A DNA stretch of 64,000 bases, taken from NCBI GenBank assembly GCA_035695765.1, contig DASRRI010000085.1:1-64000 (forward strand), given 5' to 3'. The notes under the pieces were generated by a model. The model was not told where the DNA came from. It saw only the letters and a list, made by a program, of their open reading frames with translations, and searched no databases. This document shows, piece after piece, positions 42,866-52,315 of this stretch (positions within the stretch are counted from its first letter, which is position 1; each line of letters opens with the position of its first letter). Source of the stretch: Dongia_A sp035695765. Its GTDB lineage: Bacteria > Pseudomonadota > Alphaproteobacteria > Dongiales > Dongiaceae. The position numbers and the translations under genes were made by a program.

Positions 42866-44581
42866 TTACCGCGACACGGCTGCTTGCAGCGTGTCGAACA
42901 AAGTCTGGATCACCGTGATCAGCCGGGCCGAGGCGGCATAGGCGTTCTGCAGCACCTGCAGATTGGCCAGCTCCTCGTCCAGATTGACGCCGGTATCCTG
43001 CTGGTAGCGCTGCTCGGTCATCTTCAGGGTGTCGGCATTCAGCTTGGCGCTGTCGCTCACCAGCTTGGCATTGGTGCTGGAAATGCCGACGATTCCCGAC
43101 ATCAGTCCCTTGTAGGAGACGTTGGTGAGGCTGAGGCCGACCGCGATGAAGTTGCGGTCGTTGCTGTTGAGCGCGGTGACGACATTGGCAGCGGAATTCT
43201 TCTTCAGCTGCTGCGTACCGGACTGCAGCTCCTTGTTGACGCTGAACGTATAGCGGTCGGTATTGGTGAAGAAGCCCTGCGAGAGCTCCGGCAGTTGGCC
43301 GTTGACAGTGCTGACGACCGTGAAGGGGTCATTGTTGTCGTCGGAAACCAGCTGCAGCGATGCGATGCCGTTGAGAGCGGTCACGTTCAGCGTCGAATCA
43401 GCATTGATGAGGCCTGTGAGCTTCTGGGCGATCTGGTCGAAGTTGGTGTCGTTCTGGGTTGCGGTGTAGCTGAAGGTCTTGCCCTTGACCGTGATCTCGA
43501 AGACATCGCCTTCCGCTAGGCTTCCATTGAGGAAGACGGTGCTCATCTGCGGGGTCGAGACGGTCGGCTGAACGGTGGTCAAGCTGGATGCGCTGACCCG
43601 CAGCGAGCTGATGGAATTGTTGTAGGCCGCCGCGAAGGTCGCGGGCGTGCCGGTCGTGCTGGTGAAGGCGCTGACAACCATGTCGAGCTGCGAGCGCAGC
43701 TTGCGGATGACTTCGCTGGCGGGATCGGCGCTGGCCGGCTGCCCGGCCGAAGTGCCGTCGTACCGCAGGTTCAGGAGCGCCTTGATCTTGCCCTCGCGCA
43801 GCAGCCCGTTGACCGAAGCGCCGGTATCGACCGAGATGACGTTCGTGCCGTCGAAGTCGAAGCGCGCGGGTGCGCCATCCAGCAGCGACAGGCCGGCAGG
43901 CGTGAACAAGGCGATTGCCCCGTTCTCGCGGTCGACCGAGCGGACGTCGACCAGATTGGCGATCTCGCGCACGATGCTATCGCGCTGGTCGATCAGGTCC
44001 AACCTGTCCGCGCCATTGGGATCGGACGCCTTGATGCGCAGGTTCAGTTCGAAGACTTTGACGAGCTTGTCGTTGAGATCGTCGGTTGCGGCATCCAGAT
44101 CCTTCCGGATGTCCGCATCGATCTGGTCAATGCCCTCGCTCAGCCGGCGCACTTCCGAGGCCAGCCGGTCGCCGAGCGCGATGATCTGGCGCTGGGCCGC
44201 TGCGCTTTCCGGCTGAGACTGGAAGCTCTGCCATGCGGCGGTGAACTCGTTGAACAGGGTCGGCAGGGCCGCAGTATCGGAACTCGCGCCGAGGAGGCTC
44301 TGGATGCGGCCGAGATATTCCTGCTGCGTGTTGGTGAGGCCATTGGTCGAGGTGAAGGATTCGAATTGGCGGCGCAGCGACGCGCTGATGGTCGCCTGAT
44401 AGCCGGCAATCTGCACGCCGCCGACCTGGCCTTCGCCCAGGTTCGCCGATTCCCGCACCAGCGTCTTCTTGGTGTAGCCGGGATCGTTCGCATGGGCGAC
44501 GTTGGCGGAGACCAACTGCACATGCGCCTGATTGACCCGGAGCCCGGAGATCGCGGCGCTGAGGGCTGCGTCCAAGGACAT
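42866..44581 (-). CDS. flgK: Hook-associated protein FlgK (HAP1)
   Basis: 571 residues. N-terminus SLDAALSAAISGLRVNQAHVQLVSANVAHANDPGYTKKTLV is the flagellar rod/hook-type ND0 helix. PTLFNEFTAAWQSFQSQPESAAAQRQIIALGDRLASEVRRL and the C-terminal LDEELANLQVLQNAYAASARLITVIQTLFDTL complete the HAP1 signature. Between about residues 340 and 428 sits one copy of the beta module also found in FlgL and FlgE (STVFLNGSLAEGDVFEITVKGKTFSY...). It links hook to filament via FlgL. Confidence 0.95.
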   Translation of the reverse strand: MSLDAALSAAISGLRVNQAHVQLVSANVAHANDPGYTKKTLVRESANLGEGQVGGVQIAGYQATISASLRRQFESFTSTNGLTNTQQEYLGRIQSLLGASSDTAALPTLFNEFTAAWQSFQSQPESAAAQRQIIALGDRLASEVRRLSEGIDQIDADIRKDLDAATDDLNDKLVKVFELNLRIKASDPNGADRLDLIDQRDSIVREIANLVDVRSVDRENGAIALFTPAGLSLLDGAPARFDFDGTNVISVDTGASVNGLLREGKIKALLNLRYDGTSAGQPASADPASEVIRKLRSQLDMVVSAFTSTTGTPATFAAAYNNSISSLRVSASSLTTVQPTVSTPQMSTVFLNGSLAEGDVFEITVKGKTFSYTATQNDTNFDQIAQKLTGLINADSTLNVTALNGIASLQLVSDDNNDPFTVVSTVNGQLPELSQGFFTNTDRYTFSVNKELQSGTQQLKKNSAANVVTALNSNDRNFIAVGLSLTNVSYKGLMSGIVGISSTNAKLVSDSAKLNADTLKMTEQRYQQDTGVNLDEELANLQVLQNAYAASARLITVIQTLFDTLQAAVSR

Positions 44582-44607
44582 GGATTCACCTGTTCCGGAT
44601 TACTCGG

Positions 44608-46875
44608 TTACCGCTTGATGTTGATGATGTCGGCCAGCATCTCGTCGGCGGTCGTGATCACGCGAGTGTTGGCCGAGAAGGAGCGCTGCGTGACGATCAT
44701 CTTGGAGAACTCGTCCGCAATGTCGACGTTGGAGCCTTCCAGGGCGCTGCCGCGCAGCGTGCCCGCGCCGTTGTCACCGGCATTGCCGATCCGCACCGCG
44801 CCGCTGTCGAAGGTCTCGGTGAAGCCCTGCGCCACTTCGCGCTGCAAGGCGTTCGCGTCATTGAACTGGGCGATCGGCACGCGGAAGAAGATGCGGCTGC
44901 GGCCGTTGTCGTATTGCAGCTCGACGTCGCCATTGTCGCGGATGCGGACGTCCTTCAACAGTCCCTGCGGCACGCCGTCCTGGGTCAGGCGCGACACGTC
45001 GATGTTGTCGCCCCCGAACTGGGTCAAGCCCGCGGTCGTCTGGAACTGGCCCAGATTGAGGTCGATGGTCTGTGCGCCAAGGCCGTAATCGACCGTGAAG
45101 GTGACATTGACGTCCTGTCCCGCGGTCTGCAGCACCGGAACCGAGGCGTTGCCGGATGGATTGAACTGGTTCGAGACGGCGACAACCTTGCCGGCGGTCG
45201 CCGGAGTCTGGCCGAACTGGACGTCGATGAAGCCTGGGACCGTGCCGTTGGTGGCGGTGGCGGACGAGGTGAACGGCACGCCGGCATTGGTCGCCGTCAG
45301 CGAGATCACGCCGGCGGCCGCGGTCGCGGTGATGCCGAGGCCGGGATTGGCGTTGATCTGATCGGCGAAACGCGTAGCAAGGTCGCTGAGGCTGGTCTCG
45401 GTGCCATCCGCGACATAGGCGATCGACTGCGTGCCGATGGTGAGCGTGTAGGTATCGCCGATTTCGCCGGGGCCGACCGTGCCACCCAGCGTCAACGTGT
45501 CGGTCTGCGCCACTGCCGCAACGTTCGTGGTGGTGACCGCCGCTGCGCTCGGTACGTCGCTGCTGGCGGAGGTCGGCGCCGACGTGCCGCCGAACGCGAT
45601 CGTGAAGGTGCCGAGCGCGGGGTCGGACTGGATGAGCAGGCGGCCCGCATTGTTGGGATCGGCGATGGCGGTGACCTGGGGACCGACCGTGACGTCGGCG
45701 TTGATCGCGGTGACCAGGGCATCGCGAACCGCGGTGGCGCTGGCCAGCGGACCGGTCACGGTAACGGTGGTGCCGTTGATCGTGACGCTCGCGGTGTCGG
45801 TGACCAGCGGAAGGGCGACGACGTCGACGCCTTCGAGCTGGCCGGAACCGTTGCCGGCGAGGATTGCCGTAAAGGGCGTGCCGGCGGTATCCGCCACGAT
45901 CTGGAACGTGTTACCGACGACGTTGCTCCCGGTGACGATCCCGCCCATGCCGGCGTTGCCGTTGATGGCCGCGACCAGCTGCGAAGCGGCCTGGGTTGCG
46001 GTATAACCGGTCGAAGGTGCCGTCACCGAGATGCTGTTGGCGCCGATGGTGAGGGTGATGGTGCGGCCCGGCGCCATGCCGGTGGTGGGCAGCGTGATGG
46101 TGTCGACCTGGGCGACCGGAGCCACGTTGGCCTGAAGCGTCGCGGTCGCAGCGGTCTGATCGTTGACGCCGCTGATGGTGCCGTTGACGGGGTCGAGCGT
46201 GCTGTCCGCCGCCTCGATATCCAGCTTCCACAGATTGTCGGCCCGCTTGGTCCAGACCAGCGAGACGTTATGCGGGTTGCCGAGCGCGTCGAACACCTGG
46301 ACGCTGGTCGGGCTCAGGGGCGGGGTCGGATTGACTTCGGAATTGGCCGGCAGGTTGCCGACGAACTCGATCTCGCTGGTCGGCGTCGGCTCGTCGATCA
46401 CCTGGGAGATCTGAATCGGCGACACGACCGAGGTGTCGGGGACGCCGGTCTCCGGATCGACCGCCCAGCCATTCAGGTAATAATTGCCGTTGTTGACCAG
46501 GTAGCCGTCGCGATTGACCTCGAAGTCGCCGGCGCGCGTGTAATAACGCAGCGCGTCGAACGTGGTCTGGGTCGCGGTCTGGTTGCTCGCACGGCTGACG
46601 ACGAAGAAGCCGTTGCCGGTGACGGCGAGGTTGGTGTTGTTCTGGGTCTGGGTGATGTTGCCCTGGACATTGTTGGCGAAGAAGGGCGATGCGATCACGC
46701 CGCCGGGCGAATGCAGGTTCGAATTGGAGACCGTGATCAGGGTCTCGAACCGCGTATCGACTTTCTTGTAGCCGGTGGTCTGCGAGTTCGCGATGTTGTC
46801 GGAGATGTGTCCGAGCGACCGCGACTGCGCGTTGACGCCGCTGACCGCCGTAAACATCGCGCCAAGAATGCTCAT
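44608..46875 (-). CDS. flgE: Flagellar hook protein FlgE with repeat insertions
   Basis: 755 residues; typical FlgE is about 400-600. The N-terminus SILGAMFTAVSGVNAQSRSLGHISDNIANSQTTGYKKVDTRF, NLAVTGNGFFVV and the C-terminal GSALEGSNVDIADEFSKMIVTQRSFSANTRVITTADEMLADIINI are definitive. Between D1 parts are modules at about 256-345 (shorter), 360-430 (partial) and 456-545 (full; VAQTDTLTLGGTVGPGEIGDTYTLTIG...). It forms the universal joint. GAAGAGG precedes the ATG, and a sigma-54 promoter lies 45 bp upstream. Confidence 0.95.
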   Translation of the reverse strand: MSILGAMFTAVSGVNAQSRSLGHISDNIANSQTTGYKKVDTRFETLITVSNSNLHSPGGVIASPFFANNVQGNITQTQNNTNLAVTGNGFFVVSRASNQTATQTTFDALRYYTRAGDFEVNRDGYLVNNGNYYLNGWAVDPETGVPDTSVVSPIQISQVIDEPTPTSEIEFVGNLPANSEVNPTPPLSPTSVQVFDALGNPHNVSLVWTKRADNLWKLDIEAADSTLDPVNGTISGVNDQTAATATLQANVAPVAQVDTITLPTTGMAPGRTITLTIGANSISVTAPSTGYTATQAASQLVAAINGNAGMGGIVTGSNVVGNTFQIVADTAGTPFTAILAGNGSGQLEGVDVVALPLVTDTASVTINGTTVTVTGPLASATAVRDALVTAINADVTVGPQVTAIADPNNAGRLLIQSDPALGTFTIAFGGTSAPTSASSDVPSAAAVTTTNVAAVAQTDTLTLGGTVGPGEIGDTYTLTIGTQSIAYVADGTETSLSDLATRFADQINANPGLGITATAAAGVISLTATNAGVPFTSSATATNGTVPGFIDVQFGQTPATAGKVVAVSNQFNPSGNASVPVLQTAGQDVNVTFTVDYGLGAQTIDLNLGQFQTTAGLTQFGGDNIDVSRLTQDGVPQGLLKDVRIRDNGDVELQYDNGRSRIFFRVPIAQFNDANALQREVAQGFTETFDSGAVRIGNAGDNGAGTLRGSALEGSNVDIADEFSKMIVTQRSFSANTRVITTADEMLADIINIKR

Positions 46876-46919
46876 TTCAGGCCTCTTCTCATAGGGATGA
46901 TCCCAGGTAGTGGCTCTAA

Positions 46920-46935
46920 TGCAAGGCGCGGGCCA
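46920..46935 (-). promoter_or_regulatory. Sigma-54 promoter of the flgE operon
   Basis: Minus strand TGGCCCG-CGCC-TTGCA, one base from TGGCACG-N4-TTGCW with GG-N10-GC intact, 45 bp upstream of the flgE ATG. A CGGCAAAA half-site lies further upstream at about 47053-47060. The rest of 46876-47118 has no gene. Confidence 0.8.
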
Positions 46936-47118
46936 AGCCCGCGGTGCCGTAATAGTTCCGCTATTTCAGAGAGTTGAATGGTGCGAGAGAGCGTGCATCC
47001 GGCGCTGGCTATCTCACCCTGGCTCGGTCAGTCCTGCTGGGTGGGCGTCCTTTTTTGCCGGGCGCGGCGGACGCCGGGCTTCACACCCGATTAACCATAA
47101 CCGCGGTATCACTCGGCG

Positions 47119-47865
47119 ATGGCGATGAATGTCCTCCTCCTTTCCGTGCTTCAGCAATTGCGGCCTCATTTGCCGGCCGCGGCGCACGTCTGCTGTCTCG
47201 GCTATCCCGACATCCTGGTCTCCGAGGAGCAGGCGCGGCAGATCCTGGGGCCGGAGATAGCGGCGCGCCTCAGCTACCGTGCGGATTCAGAGGAGATTCT
47301 CGCCTGGCATCGGTTGGAGAGCCGGCTCGACCGGGTGATCGATGCGGAGGCGCTGTTCGCCGCCATGGGCATGCGGTTCACCGCCGTGGATCTCGTTGCC
47401 TCGCGCGGCAAGGAGCGGATCGTCAACCTCAACGAACCGCTCGCTCCGGACCTCGTGGGAACATTCGACGTCGTGCTCGATGCCGGCACGATGGAACATT
47501 GCTTCAATGTCGGCCAGGCGGTGCGGAACATCGTCGACATGGCCAAGGTCGGAGGCTTCGTCATCCATCTCAACCCGATGGCGATGATCAACCACGGCTT
47601 CTTCAATTTCTCTCCCACCTTCTATCACGACTTCTACGGACAGAACGGGCATCAGCTCGTATCGCCGATCTATGGCGTCGTGGTCGATGGAATCGAGGTC
47701 GCCTCCTACAAGGTGGATCCGATCGGCAGGTTCAACGCGAATGATGCCAACGCCATGGTCATGTGCGTGGCACGCAAAGCGCACGATCGTTCGCCGGTTT
47801 GGCCGATGCAGTCCAAATACCTGATGTTTCCCAGCCTCAAGGCCGAGGAAACGAAGGCGATCTAA
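47119..47865 (+). CDS. Class I SAM-dependent methyltransferase
   Basis: 248 residues. The core resembles Rossmann methyltransferases of surface-polysaccharide clusters. A degenerate first motif surrounds FTAVDLVASRGKERIVNLNEPL. GTFDVVLDAGTMEHCFNVGQAVRNIVDMAKVGGFVIHLNPMAMINHGFFNFSPTFYHDFYGQNGH carries the conserved ...GTxEH... and FSPTF segments. No substrate can be named. It converges on the transferase fusion gene (six bases between stops) and is divergent from flgE. Context suggests glycan or flagellin modification. ATG at 47125 is an alternative start. Confidence 0.75.
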   Translation: MAMNVLLLSVLQQLRPHLPAAAHVCCLGYPDILVSEEQARQILGPEIAARLSYRADSEEILAWHRLESRLDRVIDAEALFAAMGMRFTAVDLVASRGKERIVNLNEPLAPDLVGTFDVVLDAGTMEHCFNVGQAVRNIVDMAKVGGFVIHLNPMAMINHGFFNFSPTFYHDFYGQNGHQLVSPIYGVVVDGIEVASYKVDPIGRFNANDANAMVMCVARKAHDRSPVWPMQSKYLMFPSLKAEETKAI

Positions 47866-47871
47866 GGGCCG

Positions 47872-49548
47872 TCACGCCGCCTTCTTGATGACCGCCATTT
47901 CCTTGTAGAAATGGATGAACTCGACGTCGCCGCGGCGCCAATCCATCTCGATCAGGCAGCGGTCGATCAGATCCATGAAGTGCCGGCGGTCGAACCGCTC
48001 TGCCGGAATGTCGAACGGCAGCAGGCTGCGGTATTGCGGGTTGTGGGTGCATTTGAGGTCTTCGATCACGAACAGCCCGCCTGGTTTCACGTTCGGCCAA
48101 TTGTGACGGAAGGTATCGACGATGTCGGCGCTGACATGCGACCCGTCGTCGATGATGATGTCGAAGCTGCCATTCACCGGCGCTTCAGTCGCATTCTGGA
48201 TCGTGATCGCGATATTGGGATAGAGCCGGCAGAGGTTGGCGCAGTCCGGCCTGATATCGACACCCAGAATGCGGGCGTCGTTGAAGTACTTCGACCACAT
48301 CTTCAGCGACGATCCACAGGCAACCCCGATCTCCATCAGCCGCAAGCCCGGCTCCGCCCGTAGCGGACCAAAATAGCGCTCATAGACCTTGGTGTAGTTG
48401 TGCTTGATCGATCCCTTGTCGGTCTTGAAGTGATCGGCGATCTCGGTGAGCGAGGCGCGGCCGTAGTCGAGATGGACCAGCGGCTCGTAGTCCACTGGCG
48501 CGGTGGTATCGAGTGAATAAGCGCGATCGGCCGGCGTTGGCGCGGCCACCGGAGGTTTGGGCGCTGCAAGAGTCTGCGCGATCTGCGGCCGGCGCTCGGT
48601 CTGATAGCCGGCGATCTGGTCGAGCACGGCCTTGCGCGAACCCTTGAGATGCAGCACTGCCTTCACGTCCAGCTGCCGCCCAGAATACGAGCGGTCCATC
48701 TCGATCGAGAAGTTGAAGATGCTGCAGGGGTAGTAGCGGATGCGGGCGCCGAAGGCTTTGGCGCTGTCCAGCTCGCTGGGAACACCAGGCGGGCAGGCGA
48801 GGGCGTTGAGCGACAGCTGCCCGCCGCGCCAGCGCTTCACGTTGCCGTAATAGCCGGTGACGGTCGCGTTCTGGCACAAGCGGTCATAGGTGCCGAGATA
48901 GCCGGCGAAGAAGCCGCGCACCAGGTCCTTGTTCCGGCTGTTGGCGAAGATCACGCCCTCATTGATCGGCATCAGGCCCGGATCGGCCCGGTAGGTGGCG
49001 CCGATATCGAAATGACCCTGGAACAGGCTGGCGATCGGCGCATTCAGGAACGCGTCGCTGTCGAGGAAGGCGGTCGGCGCGCTGAACTGGCGCGAGCGCA
49101 CGAAGGCGCACATGGCGACGACTCGCTCGTACATCGGGCTCGCCAGATCCAGCGGCAGGCGCACGATGGTCAGGGCAGGATGCGAAAGACCGCTCAGGAA
49201 CTGGCTGTCGGTCGCGAGGATGAAGCGCGCGCCCGGCTGCGCGGCCAATCCCGCCGCGATGCAGTGCCGGACGATCCGCTCGTAGTCGAACTTGCTATGG
49301 TCGATGGCGACGTCGCGATACTTGACCGCGGCTTCGGCCGGCGGGACCGAGGCGTGGAATGCGAAGCAGATCGCGGTCGGCGGCGTGGCCGGCGCCGTGG
49401 CGGCATCGAATGCCGCCTGAAACTGCGCCAGGCGCGAGGCGGTCGCAGGGGCGATCTCGCCGCTGCGCTCCGCGCGCGCGATAGTGATCAGCGCATCGAG
49501 GTCGAGTGTATTCTGGTCGGCTGCCTTTTGCGTTCCGCCGTCGTGCAT
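47872..49548 (-). CDS. Glycosyltransferase-like / methyltransferase fusion protein
   Basis: 558 residues with two parts. About 60-310 looks like a GT-A glycosyltransferase or nucleotide-diphospho-sugar-binding domain: PGARFILATDSQFLSGL, TAFLDSDAFLNAPIASLFQGHFDIGATYR (DxD), and LMPINEGVIFANS. After a Pro/Ala linker, 370-558 is a class I methyltransferase related to the cephalosporin-hydroxylase/MycE group: DHFKTDKGSIKHNYTKVYERYF, LRLMEIGVACGSSLKMWSKYF, ILGVDIRPD, SFDIIIDDGSHV. It abuts asnB with no spacing. The product is likely a methylated sugar, inferred from domains only. Confidence 0.8.
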   Translation of the reverse strand: MHDGGTQKAADQNTLDLDALITIARAERSGEIAPATASRLAQFQAAFDAATAPATPPTAICFAFHASVPPAEAAVKYRDVAIDHSKFDYERIVRHCIAAGLAAQPGARFILATDSQFLSGLSHPALTIVRLPLDLASPMYERVVAMCAFVRSRQFSAPTAFLDSDAFLNAPIASLFQGHFDIGATYRADPGLMPINEGVIFANSRNKDLVRGFFAGYLGTYDRLCQNATVTGYYGNVKRWRGGQLSLNALACPPGVPSELDSAKAFGARIRYYPCSIFNFSIEMDRSYSGRQLDVKAVLHLKGSRKAVLDQIAGYQTERRPQIAQTLAAPKPPVAAPTPADRAYSLDTTAPVDYEPLVHLDYGRASLTEIADHFKTDKGSIKHNYTKVYERYFGPLRAEPGLRLMEIGVACGSSLKMWSKYFNDARILGVDIRPDCANLCRLYPNIAITIQNATEAPVNGSFDIIIDDGSHVSADIVDTFRHNWPNVKPGGLFVIEDLKCTHNPQYRSLLPFDIPAERFDRRHFMDLIDRCLIEMDWRRGDVEFIHFYKEMAVIKKAA

Positions 49549-51345
49549 CTAGAGCCTCACGGGGAAGTGCCGGGCCCATTGGCCAAGCACGATGAAGGCC
49601 CAGGTGGCGTTGATGTTCTCGCTTTGCCACATGACGTTCAGCGCCTTGCTCCGGCCACCGAAGAATCGCGTCGCCTTCAGGGTCTCGAACGCTTTGCTCA
49701 TCTCCAGCTGCACGGCCTTGATGTTGTTCAGGAACACGCTGGCCGGCATGCCGAAACCTTTTTTCGGCAGCAACGCGATGTCGCGCGGCAGGTAGCGGCC
49801 GGCAATCTCCCGCAGGATCAGCTTCGCCATCTTCGAATTCAGGCAATATTGCGTCGGCAGGCCCGCGGCCTCGCTGAGCAGCCCCTGGTGAAAGAACGGC
49901 GTGCGGGTCTCCAGGCTGCTGCGCATGCTCATGCGGTCGACCTTGGCCAGGACCGCGCCCGGCATGTAATAGGCGAAATCCATCTGGCGCAGTCCGTGGA
50001 TCACGTCGCGCCCCGGATGCTGGAACAAGGGCAGTGATACGTCGAGCTCGCTGTCAATGGTATCGCGCGCCTCGGGTAACGCCTGGATGATGGGATCGAT
50101 GCCGAACACCGACAGCGCACCGTTGTAGTAGCCGCCGATCGTGGCGCGCGGATTGTCCTGCGTGTTGGCGCCGAACTTCTTGCTCATGGCCTCGTAGCGG
50201 CCATAGCCGCCGAACAGCTCGTCGCCGCCGTCGCCGGACAAGGCCACGGTCACCTGCTCGCGCGCGAACTTGCACAACAGATAGGTCGGGACGCACGACC
50301 GGTCGCCATTCGGCTCATCGAGCAGGGTGCCGATCGAACGGCCGACTGAGTCGAAGTCGGCGGCGCCGAATACATGTTCAGAATGGTTGGTGCCGAGGTG
50401 GCTGGCGATCTGGCGCGCAGCGAGATGCTCGCTGGCATCATCGCCTGCGAACCCGATGGTGAAGGTGCGCGGCACCACGCCGAGTTTCTTGGCGGCGAGC
50501 GCGCAGACCAAAGACGAATCAATCCCGCTCGACAGGAACATCCCCAGCGGCACGTCACTGATGAGGCGCCGCCGCAGGGATTCGATCATGGCGGCCTCGA
50601 CTCGGTCGCAGGTCTGCAGGAAGCCTTCCTGGGTCGCCTCGGCTTCGGGATCGACTTCGAAGGCGTAGTAGCGCCGCTCGAACGTCTTCCCCTTGGAATC
50701 GATGGTCAGCATACAGCCAGGCTTCAGCTTGCGCACGCCCTCGAGGATGGATTGTGGCGCCGGCACATAGCGATAGAGCATATAGAGTGCGACGGCGCCT
50801 GCCGACATGTCCCAATCGAGGCCCGGCATCTTCGTGAGAGTGTGAAGCTCGGAGCCGAACAGGAACAGCCCCATTTCGCTGCGGTAATAGAGCGGCTTCT
50901 CGCCGGCGCGGTCACGCGCCAGCACCATAGTGCGCTGCTGGGTGTCGTAGATCGCCAGCGCGAACATGCCGTCGAGCTGCGGGAAGAGGGCGGCGCCGAG
51001 CTTTATGTAGCCCTTCAGCAGCACCTCGGTATCGGATTTTGTGCGGAACGAAACGCCGGACTCGGTCAGTTTGTCACGCAGCTCCTGGAAATTGTAGATC
51101 TCGCCATTGAACACGATGACGTAGCGGCCGCTATCATCCGTCATGGGCTGACGGCCGCCTTCGCTGAGATCGATGATGCTGAGGCGCTTGTGGCCGAGAT
51201 GGCAGAGATTGTCGGTACTGGCCCAATAGCCATCCATGTCCGGACCGCGATAATGCATGGTCTCCGCCATGTCGCGGACGATCTTTTGCGCCTGCTCCGG
51301 CTCAAACCGCCGATCGAAATTGAGGAAGCCGACCAGGCCGCACAT
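49549..51345 (-). CDS. asnB: Glutamine-hydrolysing asparagine synthase family amidotransferase
   Basis: 598 residues. Cys2 nucleophile (MCGLVGFLNF) with the class II glutaminase domain: MHYRGPDMDGYW, HKRLSIIDLSEGGRQPM, VFNGEIYNFQELR. The synthase domain has the PP-loop SSGIDSSLVCALAAKKLG, SEHVFGAADFDSV and the ATP site VALSGDGGDELFGGYGRY. Normally ATP-dependent amidation of aspartate. Within a sugar/methyl transfer cluster it may instead amidate a glycan precursor, as several AsnB paralogues in polysaccharide loci are thought to do; this is inference. Confidence 0.9.
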   Translation of the reverse strand: MCGLVGFLNFDRRFEPEQAQKIVRDMAETMHYRGPDMDGYWASTDNLCHLGHKRLSIIDLSEGGRQPMTDDSGRYVIVFNGEIYNFQELRDKLTESGVSFRTKSDTEVLLKGYIKLGAALFPQLDGMFALAIYDTQQRTMVLARDRAGEKPLYYRSEMGLFLFGSELHTLTKMPGLDWDMSAGAVALYMLYRYVPAPQSILEGVRKLKPGCMLTIDSKGKTFERRYYAFEVDPEAEATQEGFLQTCDRVEAAMIESLRRRLISDVPLGMFLSSGIDSSLVCALAAKKLGVVPRTFTIGFAGDDASEHLAARQIASHLGTNHSEHVFGAADFDSVGRSIGTLLDEPNGDRSCVPTYLLCKFAREQVTVALSGDGGDELFGGYGRYEAMSKKFGANTQDNPRATIGGYYNGALSVFGIDPIIQALPEARDTIDSELDVSLPLFQHPGRDVIHGLRQMDFAYYMPGAVLAKVDRMSMRSSLETRTPFFHQGLLSEAAGLPTQYCLNSKMAKLILREIAGRYLPRDIALLPKKGFGMPASVFLNNIKAVQLEMSKAFETLKATRFFGGRSKALNVMWQSENINATWAFIVLGQWARHFPVRL

Positions 51346-51419
51346 CGAATGGATCCTTCAACGCCGCTTGAGCAGGGTGGCAGGGACCTGCGAAAGGCTG
51401 CGCACGCTTTCGGCCCTCA

Positions 51420-52145
51420 TCACTGCTGCACCATGGCTTGCGGATGCAGCTTGGCGACCGCGCGGCCGTCGGCGGTCCGGCCGGCATGGACCGAGCGCTC
51501 CATCAATTCCTTCCACGGCGAGGTGGAATTGCTCGCCTTATGTTCGGCCAGCCATTCTTCGCGGTATTCGCTGCCGGTGGTCTCCTCATAGATCGGCATG
51601 CCCTGGGTGTAATGCACCAGCTTCGCGTCATCGCGGGTCGCGTCATAGCCGACCAAATGGTTCCATTCGCCGGGAACGCCGCCGACCAGATCGGGCGAAA
51701 GCCAATCCATCGTGTGTGGATTGATGCAACGCTTGGGATCATCAACGTAGTCGGGCGTCAGGACGCGGTTCGCCGGATGGCCGCAATTGAACAGGATCAT
51801 GCTGGCCCACTCGAACGTCGTCGCATTCTTGCTGACCATCGCGGCGTAGCGGTCGTCGGCGAGGGCGAACAGCCCTGCCACGTCGGCAAGCGCCAGGAAA
51901 TCGATGTCCAGGAAGAGTGCCCAACCCTGAAAATCGCAAAGCCATGGTACCAGGAACCGGCTGTAGGTGAAGGGGGTGAGACCCTGGCGCTTCATCGGCA
52001 AGGTCGGCAGCACCAAAGGCGAGATGCTAAGCGGCCTGGACGACCGGCGATACAGGCTGAACTGCAGAACATTATACGCCACCGCCTGGCGATGGTCGTA
52101 GCCGATGAAGATGCGAAGGGGCAGGTTGCTCTGTGTGCCAGACAT
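51420..52145 (-). CDS. Putative GT-A type glycosyltransferase
   Basis: 241 residues. LRIFIGYDHRQAVAYNVLQFSLYRRSSRPLSISPLVL is a typical N-terminus of GT8-like transferases, and FTYSRFLVPWLCDFQGWALFLDIDFLALADVAGLF contains the DxD-like metal site (DID). Later PHTMDWLSPDLVGGVPGEWNHLVGY and LVHYTQGMPIYEE resemble the acceptor and HxxG...H regions. No membrane segment, so cytoplasmic. Start chosen at ATG 52145, matching the domain boundary. Upstream of asnB and probably part of the same unit (74 bp gap). Confidence 0.75.
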   Translation of the reverse strand: MSGTQSNLPLRIFIGYDHRQAVAYNVLQFSLYRRSSRPLSISPLVLPTLPMKRQGLTPFTYSRFLVPWLCDFQGWALFLDIDFLALADVAGLFALADDRYAAMVSKNATTFEWASMILFNCGHPANRVLTPDYVDDPKRCINPHTMDWLSPDLVGGVPGEWNHLVGYDATRDDAKLVHYTQGMPIYEETTGSEYREEWLAEHKASNSTSPWKELMERSVHAGRTADGRAVAKLHPQAMVQQ

Positions 52146-52271
52146 GGCGGGCTCCGGGCATGGTCGGGCGATGGTTGCGCCCAACGTGGTTAAAAAAGTT
52201 ATAAGGACGCGCCACCATCGGGCGCTTATGCCGGAGAAAGCTGCATTTTAGGTGCCAGGAGAAATGCAAAC

Positions 52272-52294
52272 GGCCGCGACGCGCGGTCGCGGCC
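52272..52294. terminator. GC-rich hairpin after the coiled-coil protein gene
   Basis: GGCCGCGAC and GTCGCGGCC, a perfect 9-bp stem with 5-nt loop, 22 bp past the stop at 52316. On the minus strand it is followed by GTTTGC. Plausible terminator of the flbT-flaF unit. Confidence 0.55.
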
Positions 52295-52315
52295 TTCATG
52301 AGCCACGCAGCCGTC

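Noticed and set aside
40375..42918. An 847-codon open frame on the plus strand opposite flgL
   Set aside because: Its protein is Arg/Gly/Asp/Val-rich without motifs, and it mirrors flgL almost end to end. High GC with strong codon bias keeps the antisense frame open. flgL is clearly the gene.
44914..46977. A 687-codon plus-strand frame opposite flgE
   Set aside because: Same effect: composition is biased and no domain is visible, while flgE on the other strand has full family signatures and a promoter.
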